A stretch of DNA of 64,000 nucleotides from assembly GCF_013284055.1 (NCBI RefSeq), contig NZ_CP054143.1, positions 3,286,001-3,350,000 of the forward strand, written 5' to 3'. Below the pieces are notes generated by a model. It was not told where the DNA came from, did not search any database, and saw only the letters and a program-made list of their open reading frames with translations. Positions 35,097 to 44,968 of the stretch are shown here, piece after piece. The position numbers were made by a program, and so were the translations under genes. The number at the start of each line of letters is the position of its first letter. The first letter of the stretch is position 1. The stretch comes from Deefgea piscis (GTDB lineage Bacteria > Pseudomonadota > Gammaproteobacteria > Burkholderiales > Chitinibacteraceae).

Positions 35097-37664
35097 ATGG
35101 CCAAAAGCAGCAAAACGTCCGCCGCCCCAACCCACACGCCCATGATGGCGCAATATTTTTCGCTCAAGGCCGATCACACCGACAAGTTGGTGTTTTATCG
35201 CATGGGGGATTTTTACGAGTTATTTTATGAGGATGCAGTCAAAGCGGCGCGTTTGCTCGATATCACGCTCACTACCCGTGGCAGTAGCGCCGGTGAACCG
35301 ATCAAAATGTGCGGCATTCCGTTTCACTCGCTTGAACCGTACTTGGCTAAATTGGTCAAACTTGGCGAGTCCATTGCCATTTGTGAACAAATTGGTGATC
35401 CAGCCACCAGCAAAGGACCGGTCGAGCGCAAAGTCATGCGCGTGGTCACACCAGGCACCCTAACCGACGCGGCGCTGCTGGACGACAAACAAGAAAACCG
35501 CCTGTTGGCACTGCGTTTTGTCAAAGGCCGACTGGGCATGGCCTGGCTATCACTGGCATCGGGTGATTTTGCTTTGATGGATTCTGATGTCGAAAAAATC
35601 GGCTCAGAACTAGAGCGCCTGCGCCCTGCTGAAATCTTAGTGCCCGAAGGCACTGAGCTGGCACTGCTTGATCAGCTACGCATTCCAGTACGCAAAATTG
35701 CCAGCTGGCAATTTGAAAATGACAGCGCCCAGCGCAATCTGAGCCGGCATTTTAGCGTCCATGATTTAAGCGGCTTTGGCGTAAATAACGACATGCTGGC
35801 ACTCGGCGCTGCCGGCGCCTTGCTCGATTATGTTCGCAGCACGCAAGGCGGCTCGCTGCCAGCACTCGATGGTCTACGGGTAGAAAGCACCACGCAATAC
35901 ATTGAGCTCGATGCTGCCACACGGCGCAATCTTGAAATCACCGAAACCATTCGTGGCGAAACTGCACCCACGCTGTTTTCTTTACTTGATCAATGTGCGA
36001 CTGGCATGGGCTCGCGACTATTGGCGCACTGGCTACACCACCCCTTACGCCAACACCACAAAATCATCGAACGACAAGATGCAATTAGCACGCTGATTGA
36101 GCAAGCGCGCGGTGAAACGCTATATCCAGTCCTGCGTGAAATCGCTGATATCGAGCGCATCGTTTCCCGCATTGCACTGCGCAGCGCCCGCCCCCGCGAT
36201 CTGGCGAGTTTACGCAGCAGTTTGCAGGTATTGCCGCAATTGGCCGCGCAGCTCCCGCACAACGGATTATTTCGCGGCTTAGCGGCGGCTCTGAATGCGG
36301 AACCTGCCATTGCCAGCTTGCTACAAGCGGCAATTCAAGCCGAACCGGGGGTATTAATTCGTGAAGGCGGCGTGATTGCAGATGGCTATTCGCGCGATCT
36401 GGATGAATTACGTCATATTCAAAGCAACTGCGGCGACTTTCTTACTCAGCTTGAATTACGCGAACGCGAACGCACCGGCATTAGCAGTTTACGAGTGGAG
36501 TATAACCGCGTAGCTGGCTTTTTTATTGAGGTTACCAACTCATACCTTAGCCAAGTACCAGAAGACTACCGCCGTCGGCAAACGATGAAAAATGCCGAGC
36601 GTTATATCACGCCAGAATTAAAGCAGTTTGAAGAAAAAGCCCTGTCTGCCAATGAACGGGCTTTAGCGCTGGAAAAACAACTTTATGAAGGCCTCATCGA
36701 AGCGCTGCAAGTTCACCTGAGCACGCTGCGTCTCGCTGGCCAAGCAGTGGCCACACTGGATGTACTCGTCTGTTTAGCGCAGCGTGCCGAACTGAGCGGT
36801 TATATTGCCCCGCACTTTTGTGACGATGCGGTCTTACACATCGAAGCTGGTCGCCACCCTGTGGTTGAAGCGCAAATTGACGACTTCATTCCCAATAGCG
36901 CCGAGTTTCATTTAGCGCGCAAATTACTGCTGATTACCGGCCCAAATATGGGCGGTAAATCGACGTATATGCGGCAAGTGGCCCTTATTGTCTTACTGGC
37001 GCACATCGGTAGTTACGTGCCAGCACAAAGCGCCAAGATCGGCCGAGTAGATCGAATTTTTACTCGCATTGGGGCGAGCGATGATTTAGCCGGTGGCCGA
37101 TCGACCTTTATGGTCGAAATGACCGAAACCGCCAATATTTTGAATAATGCCAACGAATACAGCTTGGTGCTGATGGATGAAGTTGGCCGTGGTACATCGA
37201 CTTTTGATGGTTTAGCGCTGGCTTGGTCCATCGCTCGCGCCTTAATCGAAAAAAATCGCAGCTATACCCTGTTTGCCACGCACTACTTTGAACTAACTCG
37301 ACTTGCCCAAGATTACCCACAAGTGAGCAATGTGCATTTGGATGCGGTTGAACACAAAGACAAAATCATCTTTTTACACGCGGTCCAAGAAGGCCCCGCC
37401 TCACAAAGCTATGGGATTGCCGTTGCCAGCTTAGCGGGCGTGCCGCGTGACGTAGTTCGTCAAGCCAAACGCAAATTACTGGACTTAGAACAAAATAGCT
37501 TACAAAATGGGCCTCAAGCTGATTTATTTGCCGTCAACCATTATGACGAAGCAATGGAACTAGAATTGCATCCCGCTGTCGAAGCATTACAAGACATCAA
37601 TGCGGACGAACTCAGCCCACGTGACGCACTGGCTTTGATTTATCGTTTGCAAGCGCTCATTTAG
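35097..37664 (+). CDS. mutS: DNA mismatch repair protein MutS
   Basis: This 855-residue protein has the mismatch-reading motif [10 protein letters not shown] near the N-terminus, the connector and lever domains, and a C-terminal ABC ATPase with Walker [21 protein letters not shown], Walker [17 protein letters not shown], and the FATHYFEL histidine. The C-terminal helix-turn-helix dimerisation segment is present. I chose the ATG at 35097, with GGAA upstream, rather than a longer frame reaching into tilS. Confidence 0.97.
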   Translation: MAKSSKTSAAPTHTPMMAQYFSLKADHTDKLVFYRMGDFYELFYEDAVKAARLLDITLTTRGSSAGEPIKMCGIPFHSLEPYLAKLVKLGESIAICEQIGDPATSKGPVERKVMRVVTPGTLTDAALLDDKQENRLLALRFVKGRLGMAWLSLASGDFALMDSDVEKIGSELERLRPAEILVPEGTELALLDQLRIPVRKIASWQFENDSAQRNLSRHFSVHDLSGFGVNNDMLALGAAGALLDYVRSTQGGSLPALDGLRVESTTQYIELDAATRRNLEITETIRGETAPTLFSLLDQCATGMGSRLLAHWLHHPLRQHHKIIERQDAISTLIEQARGETLYPVLREIADIERIVSRIALRSARPRDLASLRSSLQVLPQLAAQLPHNGLFRGLAAALNAEPAIASLLQAAIQAEPGVLIREGGVIADGYSRDLDELRHIQSNCGDFLTQLELRERERTGISSLRVEYNRVAGFFIEVTNSYLSQVPEDYRRRQTMKNAERYITPELKQFEEKALSANERALALEKQLYEGLIEALQVHLSTLRLAGQAVATLDVLVCLAQRAELSGYIAPHFCDDAVLHIEAGRHPVVEAQIDDFIPNSAEFHLARKLLLITGPNMGGKSTYMRQVALIVLLAHIGSYVPAQSAKIGRVDRIFTRIGASDDLAGGRSTFMVEMTETANILNNANEYSLVLMDEVGRGTSTFDGLALAWSIARALIEKNRSYTLFATHYFELTRLAQDYPQVSNVHLDAVEHKDKIIFLHAVQEGPASQSYGIAVASLAGVPRDVVRQAKRKLLDLEQNSLQNGPQADLFAVNHYDEAMELELHPAVEALQDINADELSPRDALALIYRLQALI

Positions 37665-37755
37665 ATCAATAAATGTAAACTTTTACCCTAACGAGCAGCG
37701 GCAAAACGTCTAAATTAACGGCATGAAAATTATTCTAAGCAGAGAGGATTGTATT

Positions 37756-38211
37756 GTGGCTATAGAGACCCCCCAAGCAATGAGAGACCAACTCGGCACT
37801 GCGCTTTTGGATATTGCGCAGCTAAGCAGCAGCCCAGAAGCCGACACCGGCATGCAGCTTTCAGAGTTAACCCAAAATGCGACCAGCGAAGTGCGGCGCT
37901 TTGGCGAGGACTTAGCCAGCCACTTACAAGCCTACACCGCTGTGAAAGTTCCTCCAGCCTTTCAACTGCAAAGCGCTGCCGAAGGAAAAATTCAAGTCGT
38001 TGGCGACCATCCGCACAAGCTCGAGATTGAAAGCTACCTCAATCAAAATACCCGCTTGCTAAAATGGTTTAAAGAATTAGAAGTTTTATTCGAGATTCAA
38101 AGAAAAATCGAATTAGCCGAGAGCGACGAAAACCTCGACCAACAAGTCTTTAATTTTGGCTTAACCAGCTTAGGCGGCATTGCGTTTTTTACTTTAAAAA
38201 CGGCCAACTAA
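37756..38211 (+). CDS. Hypothetical protein
   Basis: This 151-residue protein is probably soluble and mostly helical, with ETPQAMRDQLGTALLDIAQ at the start and RLLKWFKELEVLFEIQRKI later. I do not recognise the family. I chose the GTG at 37756 because AGAGAGG lies 9-14 nt upstream; an ATG at 37723 lacks a ribosome site and would add 11 residues. It stands between mutS and rluB on the same strand. Confidence 0.65.
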   Translation: MAIETPQAMRDQLGTALLDIAQLSSSPEADTGMQLSELTQNATSEVRRFGEDLASHLQAYTAVKVPPAFQLQSAAEGKIQVVGDHPHKLEIESYLNQNTRLLKWFKELEVLFEIQRKIELAESDENLDQQVFNFGLTSLGGIAFFTLKTAN

Positions 38212-38321
38212 GTGCAGCAAACCCAGTTAAATGGCCGCCTAGCGCGGCCATTGGCATTTATCAGCATCGATAAAGTAAACCAGTTATAATTAACGCTTAT
38301 AGAACAAAGAAAGAATGCCCG

Positions 38322-39578
38322 ATGAAAACAGTTAAAGCCCGCCGTCCGCAGCCCGCGATCCGTGAAGGCCGTGCTGCCGACCAGCAACGAAGCGCCAATA
38401 AGGCGGGCAGTCGTGGTAAACCCGCTGCTCAACCGTTGCAAACGCCTTTTGCCAAAACCGGCGCAACCAAAAAGAAACCTGTCTCAGCGAGCGAAGCAGC
38501 GCGTAATCGCGCCAAAAACTTGCCCGACACTGGGCGCTCTTCTACCCCTGCCACCGGTACGCGTAAACGCGGCAATTCCACCGTTGGCATGAGCCGCATG
38601 ATTGCCCAAGCCATCGCCAAAACCACTGGCGCTCGCGAAGTTCAAGGCATCAAAACACCGGCTGAAGTGGTAGAAACCACGCAAACCACCGTTGTTCATC
38701 ATGGTGATAAAAGCGGTAAAAACGTCAAACGCGCCAAACGCATGAAGCAACGCCAAGGCTCACAACAAGAGCTGGCGTTTCAGCAAATTTTGCGTGAAAA
38801 ACGCCTTGCCAGCACTGAAATCGAAGACGATCGCTTACAAAAAGTTTTGGCTTACTCCGGCCTAGGTTCACGCCGTGATATGGAAGAAGTCATCGAGGCC
38901 GAACGCGTCACCATCGGTGGTCGTATCGCCACGCTGGGTTGCAAAGTCAGCCCTGGTGACGAAGTACGTATTGATGGCAAGCGTGTGGCGCTTAAATGGC
39001 CAGACCGCATGGTGCGCATCATTATGTACCACAAACAAGAAGGCGAATTGGTCAGCCGTGATGATCCAGAAGGCCGCGTCACCGTATTTGATCGTTTACG
39101 CCGCGTTTATTCCAGCAAATGGATTGCCATTGGTCGTTTGGACTTTAACACCACCGGTCTCTTGCTGTTCACCACCTCGGGCGAATTGGCCAACCGGATG
39201 ACACATCCGAGCTTTCAAGTTGAACGCGAATACGCAGTTCGAGTTCATGGCCAGCTCACCCCAGAGCAGATGAAAGAGCTCACCCAAGGCGTGAAACTTG
39301 ATGACGGTGAAGCGCACTTTACTCGCATCGAAGATCGTGGCGGCGAAGGCAGTAATCACTGGTACCACGTGGTGATCAAAGAAGGCCGTAACCGCGAAGT
39401 TCGCCGGATGTTTGAACACTTCAACATCATGGTGAGCCGCCTAACGCGGATCCGCTTTGGTATGTTTAGTCTGCCGGGCCGCCTTAAGCGCGGTGAGTTT
39501 TATGAACTCTCTGAAACCGAAGTATTGGCCGCAACTAAATGGGCTGGCCTCACAATCATGGGGCAGGTAAAAGACTAA
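38322..39578 (+). CDS. rluB: 23S rRNA pseudouridine(2605) synthase RluB, with long basic N-terminus
   Basis: This 418-residue protein has an S4 domain (RLQKVLAYSGLGSRRDMEEV at about residues 168-187) and a RsuA-type catalytic domain with WIAIGRLDFNTTGLLLFT (catalytic Asp in GRLD), ELANRMTHPS and EGRNREVRRMFE. It modifies 23S rRNA. The first 165 residues are Lys/Arg/Ala-rich and low in complexity, an extension seen in betaproteobacterial RluB proteins and likely to bind RNA. Confidence 0.92.
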   Translation: MKTVKARRPQPAIREGRAADQQRSANKAGSRGKPAAQPLQTPFAKTGATKKKPVSASEAARNRAKNLPDTGRSSTPATGTRKRGNSTVGMSRMIAQAIAKTTGAREVQGIKTPAEVVETTQTTVVHHGDKSGKNVKRAKRMKQRQGSQQELAFQQILREKRLASTEIEDDRLQKVLAYSGLGSRRDMEEVIEAERVTIGGRIATLGCKVSPGDEVRIDGKRVALKWPDRMVRIIMYHKQEGELVSRDDPEGRVTVFDRLRRVYSSKWIAIGRLDFNTTGLLLFTTSGELANRMTHPSFQVEREYAVRVHGQLTPEQMKELTQGVKLDDGEAHFTRIEDRGGEGSNHWYHVVIKEGRNREVRRMFEHFNIMVSRLTRIRFGMFSLPGRLKRGEFYELSETEVLAATKWAGLTIMGQVKD

Positions 39579-39635
39579 GTATTTAACGCTAGGCTTTAAT
39601 TTACAAAGCCTAGCGAACTATACCCAAGATAAATT

Positions 39636-40202
39636 ATGAGCAAAGCATTCACTACCGAATCCACTGGCGATGATGATGACGTAATCCCTGCGGATTTAAT
39701 CATCCCATCAGGCAGCAAAAACTACATCACGCCGCATGGCTGGCAACGCCTAAAAAACGAACTCTACCAACTCGTGACCAAAGAGCGCCCTGAGCTCACC
39801 CACCTCATCAACTGGGCAGCGAGTAATGGCGACCGTTCAGAAAATGCTGATTATCAATATGGTAAACGCCGCTTACGCGAAATAGATCGCCGCATTCGCT
39901 TTTTAACCAAACGCTTAGAAATCGCCGAAGTCGTCGACCCTTGTACCCGAGAAAACACCGAGCAAGTCTTTTTTAGCGCCACTGTCAGCTACGAGCGCGA
40001 AGATGGTCACAGCGAAACCATCAGCATTGTCGGCGTGGATGAAACCGATCTCACCCTCAATCACATCAGCTGGACTGCGCCCGTCGCCCGAGCTTTACTC
40101 AAAGCCAGAGAAGGCGATGTCGTGCTATTACGCACCCCTGCCGGCGTCGAAGAGCTTGAAGTCACTCAAATTCGTTATATCGAGATTGTCCGCCCAGAAT
40201 AA
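39636..40202 (+). CDS. greB: Transcription elongation factor GreB
   Basis: This 188-residue protein has the Gre coiled coil (ITPHGWQRLKNELYQLVTKE, SENADYQYGKRRLREIDRRI), with acidic tip residues expected to reach the polymerase active site. A C-terminal FKBP-like domain follows (FFSATVSYERED). GreB frees backtracked polymerase by stimulating RNA cleavage. The spacing RSENADYQYGKRRLRE and the length mark GreB rather than GreA. Confidence 0.93.
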   Translation: MSKAFTTESTGDDDDVIPADLIIPSGSKNYITPHGWQRLKNELYQLVTKERPELTHLINWAASNGDRSENADYQYGKRRLREIDRRIRFLTKRLEIAEVVDPCTRENTEQVFFSATVSYEREDGHSETISIVGVDETDLTLNHISWTAPVARALLKAREGDVVLLRTPAGVEELEVTQIRYIEIVRPE

Positions 40203-40359
40203 ATTGGCCGCTGCTATGCCAAGCAAGCAAGTGATTACACCCCATCATCAGCACATCGACGCAGTGTGATACCTCCGCTTTTACGTAAAAAACCAACATA
40301 TCCAATGCCATTGTTCTAATTGTTTTCCCTCATGCAAAAGACTATTGTATTGTCGCGCC

Positions 40360-42453
40360 ATGCGGATATTCAATTCATCATCAGGTCATTTATTTCGTCG
40401 TGTTTTGCGCAATATGGCATTGCGCATCACCTTAGCGGCGTTTGCAATTTCAGCGATTAGTTATTACTACAGCTACCAGCGTTTACAAGAAGAAGCGCTG
40501 ATTCATTTAGCTAAATATATCGACGCGCGCAGCCAAATTGAAAGTAGTCTATTTATTAATGCCGAGGGCAATACGCGGCTGGTTCGTGATGAATTCATTC
40601 GCCGCTACGGCTTAGAACAAAATACCAATGCCAGCGCAGCATTCGATCAGTTATTACGCCAAGATCAAGATGGCATGTGGCGCATTAAATATGAATTAGA
40701 TGATTTTGAACATCGCGCCACCATTGCCATCTTACCCACCGCCAAACGCACCCCCGAATTTAAGCGCCAAGTGGTTTTAGCCTATGATTTGCTTTCACAA
40801 TATGGGCCGGCATTCAGTAACAATTATTACGATACCTTCATTGATCTGAATATTTCCGATGCCAATTTAATGTATTTGCCGCAGCTCAATTATGCGCGTA
40901 GTGGCTCAGTGGCCGATTTTGCCGAAACCGTTGAACCCGAAATCATTGCGACGCCGGCAGCGAATCCACAAAGAACCAGCCAATGGACTGGCATTTATTA
41001 CGACAAACAAGCTTTAGAATGGATGGTCTCCATTGTTACGCCGATTGATTATTTAGGTAAATACATCGGTAGCGTTGGCCAAGACGTGTTATTAACGCAA
41101 TTAATTGCCCGCACCAATACCGTGAATATTCCTGGCACGTATAATTTCATTATCAGCCGTGATGGCCATCTGATTTCTCATCCCAATTACATGCAGCAAA
41201 TTCAGCAGCAACAAGGTAAATTCCAAGTTGCCAATAGCACAACGCCGCTCAAAGAATTATTCGCGGCGATCAAAACCGCCCAGCCACTCGATCGCTTTAT
41301 TGAAAGCCAAGATCAAGAAAGCTGGCTAGGTATTGCGCCAATCAAAAGCACCAATTGGATATTTGTAACGGTCTACCCCAAAAAAATCCTGCAAACCAAA
41401 GCGGCGATATCAGCCAGTATTATTTTATTACTCGGCATGATCGCCCTCGCCTTAGAGCTGGGTTTATTGGCTTGGGTACTCAAAACCGACATTATTAAAC
41501 CGCTCACTCGCCTTAAAAATGCCATTCAAGCTTTAGCCAACGGCAAAACCTCAACCGAGCTCGACACACATCGCGACGATGAAATCGGTGAACTGGCGCG
41601 CAGTTTTGCCACCATGGCGCAGACGGTGCAATCGCATCGCCATCATCTTGAAGAACTGGTCAATGAAAGAACGCAAGAATTAGCCAGCCGTAATTTGCAA
41701 CTACAAGCGGCCAATGAAGCGCTCAAATACCTCAATCATGAAAAAAATGAATTACTCACCATTGCCGCGCATGATTTAAAAAATCCCGTCGCCAGCATTC
41801 AAGGGATGTCGGTGCTACTCAAAGATCGACTACACGAATGGCCAAGCGAGAAAATCCAAAATCGCTTGAGCGGCATTAATCAATTAGCAGGGCGAATTCA
41901 AAATATCATTGGCAATCTAATCGATCACAATGCACTGGAAACCGGATCGGTACGACTGGTTTTCGCCCCTATCCCCATCGACACCTTGATTCAAGATGTG
42001 ATGAATGAATGGCAAGAACGACTCGCGCATAAACAGCAACAATGTCACTACCAAGCGCATAACTTGGTACTCACCGCTGACCGCTCGGCGCTGTGGCAAG
42101 TTTTAGATAATTTAATCTCGAATGCCGTGAAATATGCCCCGCATGAAAGCAGCATTGTCATTAGTACCGAACGCATCGGCAATCTCATCGAAATCAGCGT
42201 GAGCGACCAAGGGCCGGGCGTGGCGCCGCATGAAATGGTGCTGTTATTCAAAAAATTTAGCCGCCTTTCGGCACGCCCCACGGGCGGCGAACACACGACT
42301 GGATTAGGTTTGTCGATTTCAAAACGACTGATTGAAGCGATGAATGGTGAAATCCGCTGCGAAAGCCAATTTGGTCACGGCGCGCGCTTTATTATTACCT
42401 TACCGATGTTTATCGAAATCGATCACGCAGACACCAACGCCGCTGTCCTGTAA
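40360..42453 (+). CDS. Membrane sensor histidine kinase with Cache-type sensor
   Basis: This 697-residue protein has a transmembrane helix at about 20-40, a large periplasmic region that looks like a double Cache domain (to about 345), a second helix at about 350-373, HAMP (about 374-430), a coiled coil, HisKA with LTIAAHDLKNPVASIQG (His near 470), and HATPase (DNLISNAVKYAP, GLGLSISKRLIEAMNG). It should report an extracellular small molecule. No response regulator is adjacent, so it is an orphan here. I chose the ATG at 40360; a TTG at 40345 is possible. Confidence 0.9.
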   Translation: MRIFNSSSGHLFRRVLRNMALRITLAAFAISAISYYYSYQRLQEEALIHLAKYIDARSQIESSLFINAEGNTRLVRDEFIRRYGLEQNTNASAAFDQLLRQDQDGMWRIKYELDDFEHRATIAILPTAKRTPEFKRQVVLAYDLLSQYGPAFSNNYYDTFIDLNISDANLMYLPQLNYARSGSVADFAETVEPEIIATPAANPQRTSQWTGIYYDKQALEWMVSIVTPIDYLGKYIGSVGQDVLLTQLIARTNTVNIPGTYNFIISRDGHLISHPNYMQQIQQQQGKFQVANSTTPLKELFAAIKTAQPLDRFIESQDQESWLGIAPIKSTNWIFVTVYPKKILQTKAAISASIILLLGMIALALELGLLAWVLKTDIIKPLTRLKNAIQALANGKTSTELDTHRDDEIGELARSFATMAQTVQSHRHHLEELVNERTQELASRNLQLQAANEALKYLNHEKNELLTIAAHDLKNPVASIQGMSVLLKDRLHEWPSEKIQNRLSGINQLAGRIQNIIGNLIDHNALETGSVRLVFAPIPIDTLIQDVMNEWQERLAHKQQQCHYQAHNLVLTADRSALWQVLDNLISNAVKYAPHESSIVISTERIGNLIEISVSDQGPGVAPHEMVLLFKKFSRLSARPTGGEHTTGLGLSISKRLIEAMNGEIRCESQFGHGARFIITLPMFIEIDHADTNAAVL

Positions 42454-42518
42454 AATCCATCCTCATTTACTTACCCTAAAACCCTGCGCCAGCAGGGTTT
42501 ATTGCTGGAGCTGCCGCG

Positions 42519-43340
42519 ATGCGCCAATATTTAGACTTACTGCAACACGTACTCGATCACGGCGTAGCCAAAGAAGATCGCACTGGCACCGGTACCGTTT
42601 CGGTTTTTGGCCATCAAATGCGCTTTAACTTGGCCGAAGGCTTTCCCTTAGTCACCACCAAAAAAACCCATCTCAAATCCATCATCAATGAATTGCTGTG
42701 GTTTTTACGTGGCGACACCAATATCAAATGGTTGCACGAGCATGGCGTTAAAATCTGGGACGAATGGGCGAGTCCTGAAGGTGATTTGGGGCCAATTTAT
42801 GGCTATCAATGGCGCAGCTGGCCAACGCGTGATGGCCGCCATATCGACCAAATCGCCGACGTTATCAAGGCATTAAAAACCAATCCTGATTCACGCCGAA
42901 TTATTGTTTCGGCATGGAATGTCGGTGAAATTGAAAACATGGCGCTCCCGCCTTGCCATGCGTTTTTCCAATTTTATGTGGCCCCGGCGCAAAAAGACGA
43001 CCCCGATCAGCGCGGCAAATTATCCTGCCAACTGTATCAGCGCAGCGCCGATTTATTTTTAGGCGTGCCGTTCAATATCGCGTCTTACGCCACCTTGGTG
43101 TTGATGCTGGCGCAAGTGTGTGACTTGCAACCGGGTGATTTTGTTTGGACTGGCGGCGATTGCCATATTTATCGCAACCATTTTGAACAAGTGAAAGAGC
43201 AGCTGTCACGCTCGCCTCGTAGCCTGCCAACGATGAAACTCAATCCGGCTAAAACCGATTTATTCGACTTTGAGTTTGCTGACTTCACCCTCGAAGGCTA
43301 CGATCCACACCCAGCGATTAAAGCGCCTGTTGCGGTTTAA
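42519..43340 (+). CDS. thyA: Thymidylate synthase
   Basis: This 273-residue enzyme methylates dUMP to dTMP using methylene-tetrahydrofolate. Signature parts: [20 protein letters not shown], the catalytic-cysteine motif [32 protein letters not shown], and the C-terminal KAPVAV. GGAG lies 8 nt before the ATG. No folA follows; a strong terminator closes the unit. Confidence 0.97.
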   Translation: MRQYLDLLQHVLDHGVAKEDRTGTGTVSVFGHQMRFNLAEGFPLVTTKKTHLKSIINELLWFLRGDTNIKWLHEHGVKIWDEWASPEGDLGPIYGYQWRSWPTRDGRHIDQIADVIKALKTNPDSRRIIVSAWNVGEIENMALPPCHAFFQFYVAPAQKDDPDQRGKLSCQLYQRSADLFLGVPFNIASYATLVLMLAQVCDLQPGDFVWTGGDCHIYRNHFEQVKEQLSRSPRSLPTMKLNPAKTDLFDFEFADFTLEGYDPHPAIKAPVAV

Positions 43341-43353
43341 TTGATTCGGTAAT

Positions 43354-43391
43354 AAAAAAACCATCTCATTATTCTGAGATGGTTTTTTTAC
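43354..43391. terminator. Bidirectional terminator after thyA
   Basis: Perfect stem AACCATCTCA / TGAGATGGTT with flanking A-run and T-run on both sides, so it can work on either strand. Confidence 0.92.
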
Positions 43392-43505
43392 GCGCTCAAC
43401 CAGCGGCGCTTAGCTTGGCTTAACTAAACTTTCTTACGTTGCTATATCACCTTGCAGAATAGTTGGGGGTATTTTCCTCTATACCTCAAGCAGCAATACT
43501 CAGAG

Positions 43506-44765
43506 TTAAATACCCCTTACAAACGGGTAATCCACTTCCGGCTGGCGGCCAGCGATCAAATCGGCAATGGCTTTTGCCGAGCCACAACATTCAGTCCAGC
43601 CCAGCGTGCCGTGGCCGGTATTGAGCCACAAACTTGGGAATCGGGTTTGGCCAATATACGGCAGATTACCCGGTGTTGCCGGGCGTAAACCGGTCCAAAA
43701 TTCGGCCGCTTGATAATCCATCCCTTCGGGAAAAATTTGACTGGTGCGATCAATCAAGGCTTTACAACGAATCGCGTTTAAATCTAAGTTATACCCATTA
43801 AATTCAGCCGTTCCTGCCACCCGCAAACGATCGCCCAAACGAGAAAAAACTAATTTATAGCCATCATCGGTCAAGCTCACCGTCGGCGCAAACTGCGGGT
43901 CAACCACTGGGATCGTGGCTGAATACCCCTTGGCAGGATAAATATCTAAGGTAATACCCAAGGGCTGCAAATGAATCGGGCTATAACTCCCCAAACACAC
44001 CACAATTGCATCCGCCGCCAAGCGTTCCGCGCCGTTTTCTGCGCTCAAAACGCGCACCGCTTTCACATCGTCCCCTACCCGCTCTAAGGCTTCAATGCTG
44101 CAGTCATAGCGAAATTCAACCCCCATCGCCATGCAGCGCTCGGCCAATTGATTGGTAAATTCTCGCGCATCACCTGATTCATCACTGGGCGTATAGGTGC
44201 CACCGACAATCGGGTAACGAGATTGCGCTAGTGCGGGCTCAATGGCCAAGCACTCTGCCGCCGTTTTCACCTGCCGATCCAAGCCCACTTCGCGCATTAA
44301 GGCTGCGGCCGGAATCGCCGATTCATACTCAGCGGTATCGGTGTAGTAATGCAAAATCCCTTCGGTGCGTTGATCATAGGCCACCCCTGTGGCCAGCCGC
44401 ACCGATTGCAAGGTTTCGCGACTATATAAACCCAATCGCACTAAGTTTTGTAAATTGGCCTTCGCTTTAGCCTTGGTACATTGCTCAAGAAAACGTAAAC
44501 CCCAGCGCCATTGATTCCAATCGAGTTTTAAACGAAATAATAACGGCGCGTCTTCCTCTCCCAACCATTGCAAGGTTTTCCACGGCGCCTTGGGATTGGC
44601 CCACGGCTCGGCATGACAAACAGAAATTTGTCCGCCATTGGCATAGCTCGTTTCGCGCGCGGGCTCTTGTGCGCGCTCGATCACCGTGACCGCATGACCT
44701 TCTTGCGCTAAAAACCACGCCGTTGTTACACCGATCACACCAGCACCAAGAATAATGACACGCAT
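43506..44765 (-). CDS. dadA: D-amino acid dehydrogenase (FAD)
   Basis: This 419-residue flavoprotein starts with the FAD-binding motif MRVIILGAGVIGVTTAWFLA and contains ERAQEPARETSYANGG, and near the end GHGTLGWTECCGSAK. It oxidises D-amino acids, chiefly D-alanine, and feeds electrons into the respiratory chain at the inner membrane. I chose the ATG at 44765 with GGGAGG upstream. No alanine racemase gene is adjacent. Confidence 0.93.
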   Translation of the reverse strand: MRVIILGAGVIGVTTAWFLAQEGHAVTVIERAQEPARETSYANGGQISVCHAEPWANPKAPWKTLQWLGEEDAPLLFRLKLDWNQWRWGLRFLEQCTKAKAKANLQNLVRLGLYSRETLQSVRLATGVAYDQRTEGILHYYTDTAEYESAIPAAALMREVGLDRQVKTAAECLAIEPALAQSRYPIVGGTYTPSDESGDAREFTNQLAERCMAMGVEFRYDCSIEALERVGDDVKAVRVLSAENGAERLAADAIVVCLGSYSPIHLQPLGITLDIYPAKGYSATIPVVDPQFAPTVSLTDDGYKLVFSRLGDRLRVAGTAEFNGYNLDLNAIRCKALIDRTSQIFPEGMDYQAAEFWTGLRPATPGNLPYIGQTRFPSLWLNTGHGTLGWTECCGSAKAIADLIAGRQPEVDYPFVRGI

Positions 44766-44968
44766 CAAACATCCTCCCAAGGCGATATATTTGTCAGCCA
44801 TTATGCCTTGTACTACCGTTCATCAGCGTTAGATTGTGCATTTTTAATGTTGCAGATCAAAACCAGAAGTGTTGGACACACACTGCAAAAATGCTGCAAG
44901 CATGTGTAATCTGAGTGGTCTGCTTTAAACTGTATGCCATTAGCAAGCCGCCCATAGAAAATGCATTA